The notes beneath the pieces are model-generated. The model did not search any database. It saw only the letters and a program-made list of their open reading frames with translations, and had not been told where the DNA came from. A stretch of 6,215 bases of DNA from contig DJDA01000133.1 of assembly GCA_002430835.1 (NCBI GenBank), positions 1-6,215 of the forward strand. The letters are read 5' to 3'. Shown piece by piece: positions 6,180-6,215 of the stretch. Made by a program: the position numbers and the translations under genes. Positions within the stretch are counted from its first letter, which is position 1. The number at the start of each line of letters is the position of its first letter. The DNA is from Brevundimonas sp. UBA5936. Lineage in GTDB: Bacteria; Pseudomonadota; Alphaproteobacteria; Caulobacterales; Caulobacteraceae.

Positions 6180-6215
6180 CACCATCCCCCCGAGGCGCCG
6201 CCGCCGCCGAAGCCG
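6179..6215 (-). CDS. C-terminal end of a Gly-rich protein, probably a TPM-domain protein (partial)
   Basis: Only the last eleven codons and the stop are inside the window: GFGGGGASGGW, then TGA at 6179-6181. A Gly-rich tail ending in GASGGW is characteristic of bacterial YgcG-like TPM-domain proteins, which carry a signal peptide, a TPM domain and a C-terminal membrane helix followed by such a tail. The stop overlaps the next ATG (TGATG), so the two genes form an operon and are probably translationally coupled. The rest of the gene lies beyond position 6215. The identification depends on this short tail plus the TPM neighbour. Confidence 0.65.
   Translation of the reverse strand, partial: GFGGGGASGGW
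6185..6191 (-). promoter_or_regulatory. Ribosome-binding site inside the preceding gene
   Basis: GGGGGGA read leftward lies five bases before the ATG at 6179 and inside the Ser-Gly-Gly codons of the upstream gene. It decides between the two nearby ATGs and supports translational coupling of the pair. Confidence 0.5.

Overview
The window is GC-rich, with the strong third-position G/C bias of an alphaproteobacterium. It most likely comes from the Caulobacteraceae (Caulobacter or Brevundimonas). The main evidence is the large leftmost gene, whose architecture (two membrane segments near the N-terminus, a very long Ala-rich coiled coil, a Pro-rich linker and a small conserved C-terminal domain, 874 aa) matches the polarity landmark protein TipN of Caulobacter. 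The genus is an inference from family knowledge, not from a marker gene.

Layout from left to right: a GC-rich hairpin (25-55) lies just past the end of tipN, which is read leftward (82-2706). Upstream of tipN are a leader with two GATCA/TGATC palindromes and a candidate promoter, then a small leftward ORF for a 60-aa single-pass membrane protein (2849-3031) that may be translated from a leaderless mRNA. A 163-bp divergent spacer separates it from a rightward two-HKD phospholipase D family gene (3195-4673). That gene converges with, and overlaps by 16 bp, a leftward endonuclease/exonuclease/phosphatase (EEP) family gene (4658-5413). Further right is a leftward TPM-domain membrane protein (5496-6179). 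It is coupled through a TGATG overlap to the last codons of another gene (6179-6215) ending in a Gly-rich GGW tail, typical of secreted TPM-domain proteins.

Functionally there are three modules: cell polarity and division-site memory (tipN), a probable phospholipid or phosphodiester module (PLD plus EEP, recalling the ybhP-clsB neighbourhood of E. coli), and an envelope TPM pair. No mobile element, CRISPR array, RNA gene or phage-like gene was seen. This looks like chromosomal core sequence. The points worth a second look are the small leaderless ORF, the palindromes overlapping the candidate tipN promoter, the codon-diverged GLAS repeat in TipN, and the unusual translation-start context of the PLD gene.
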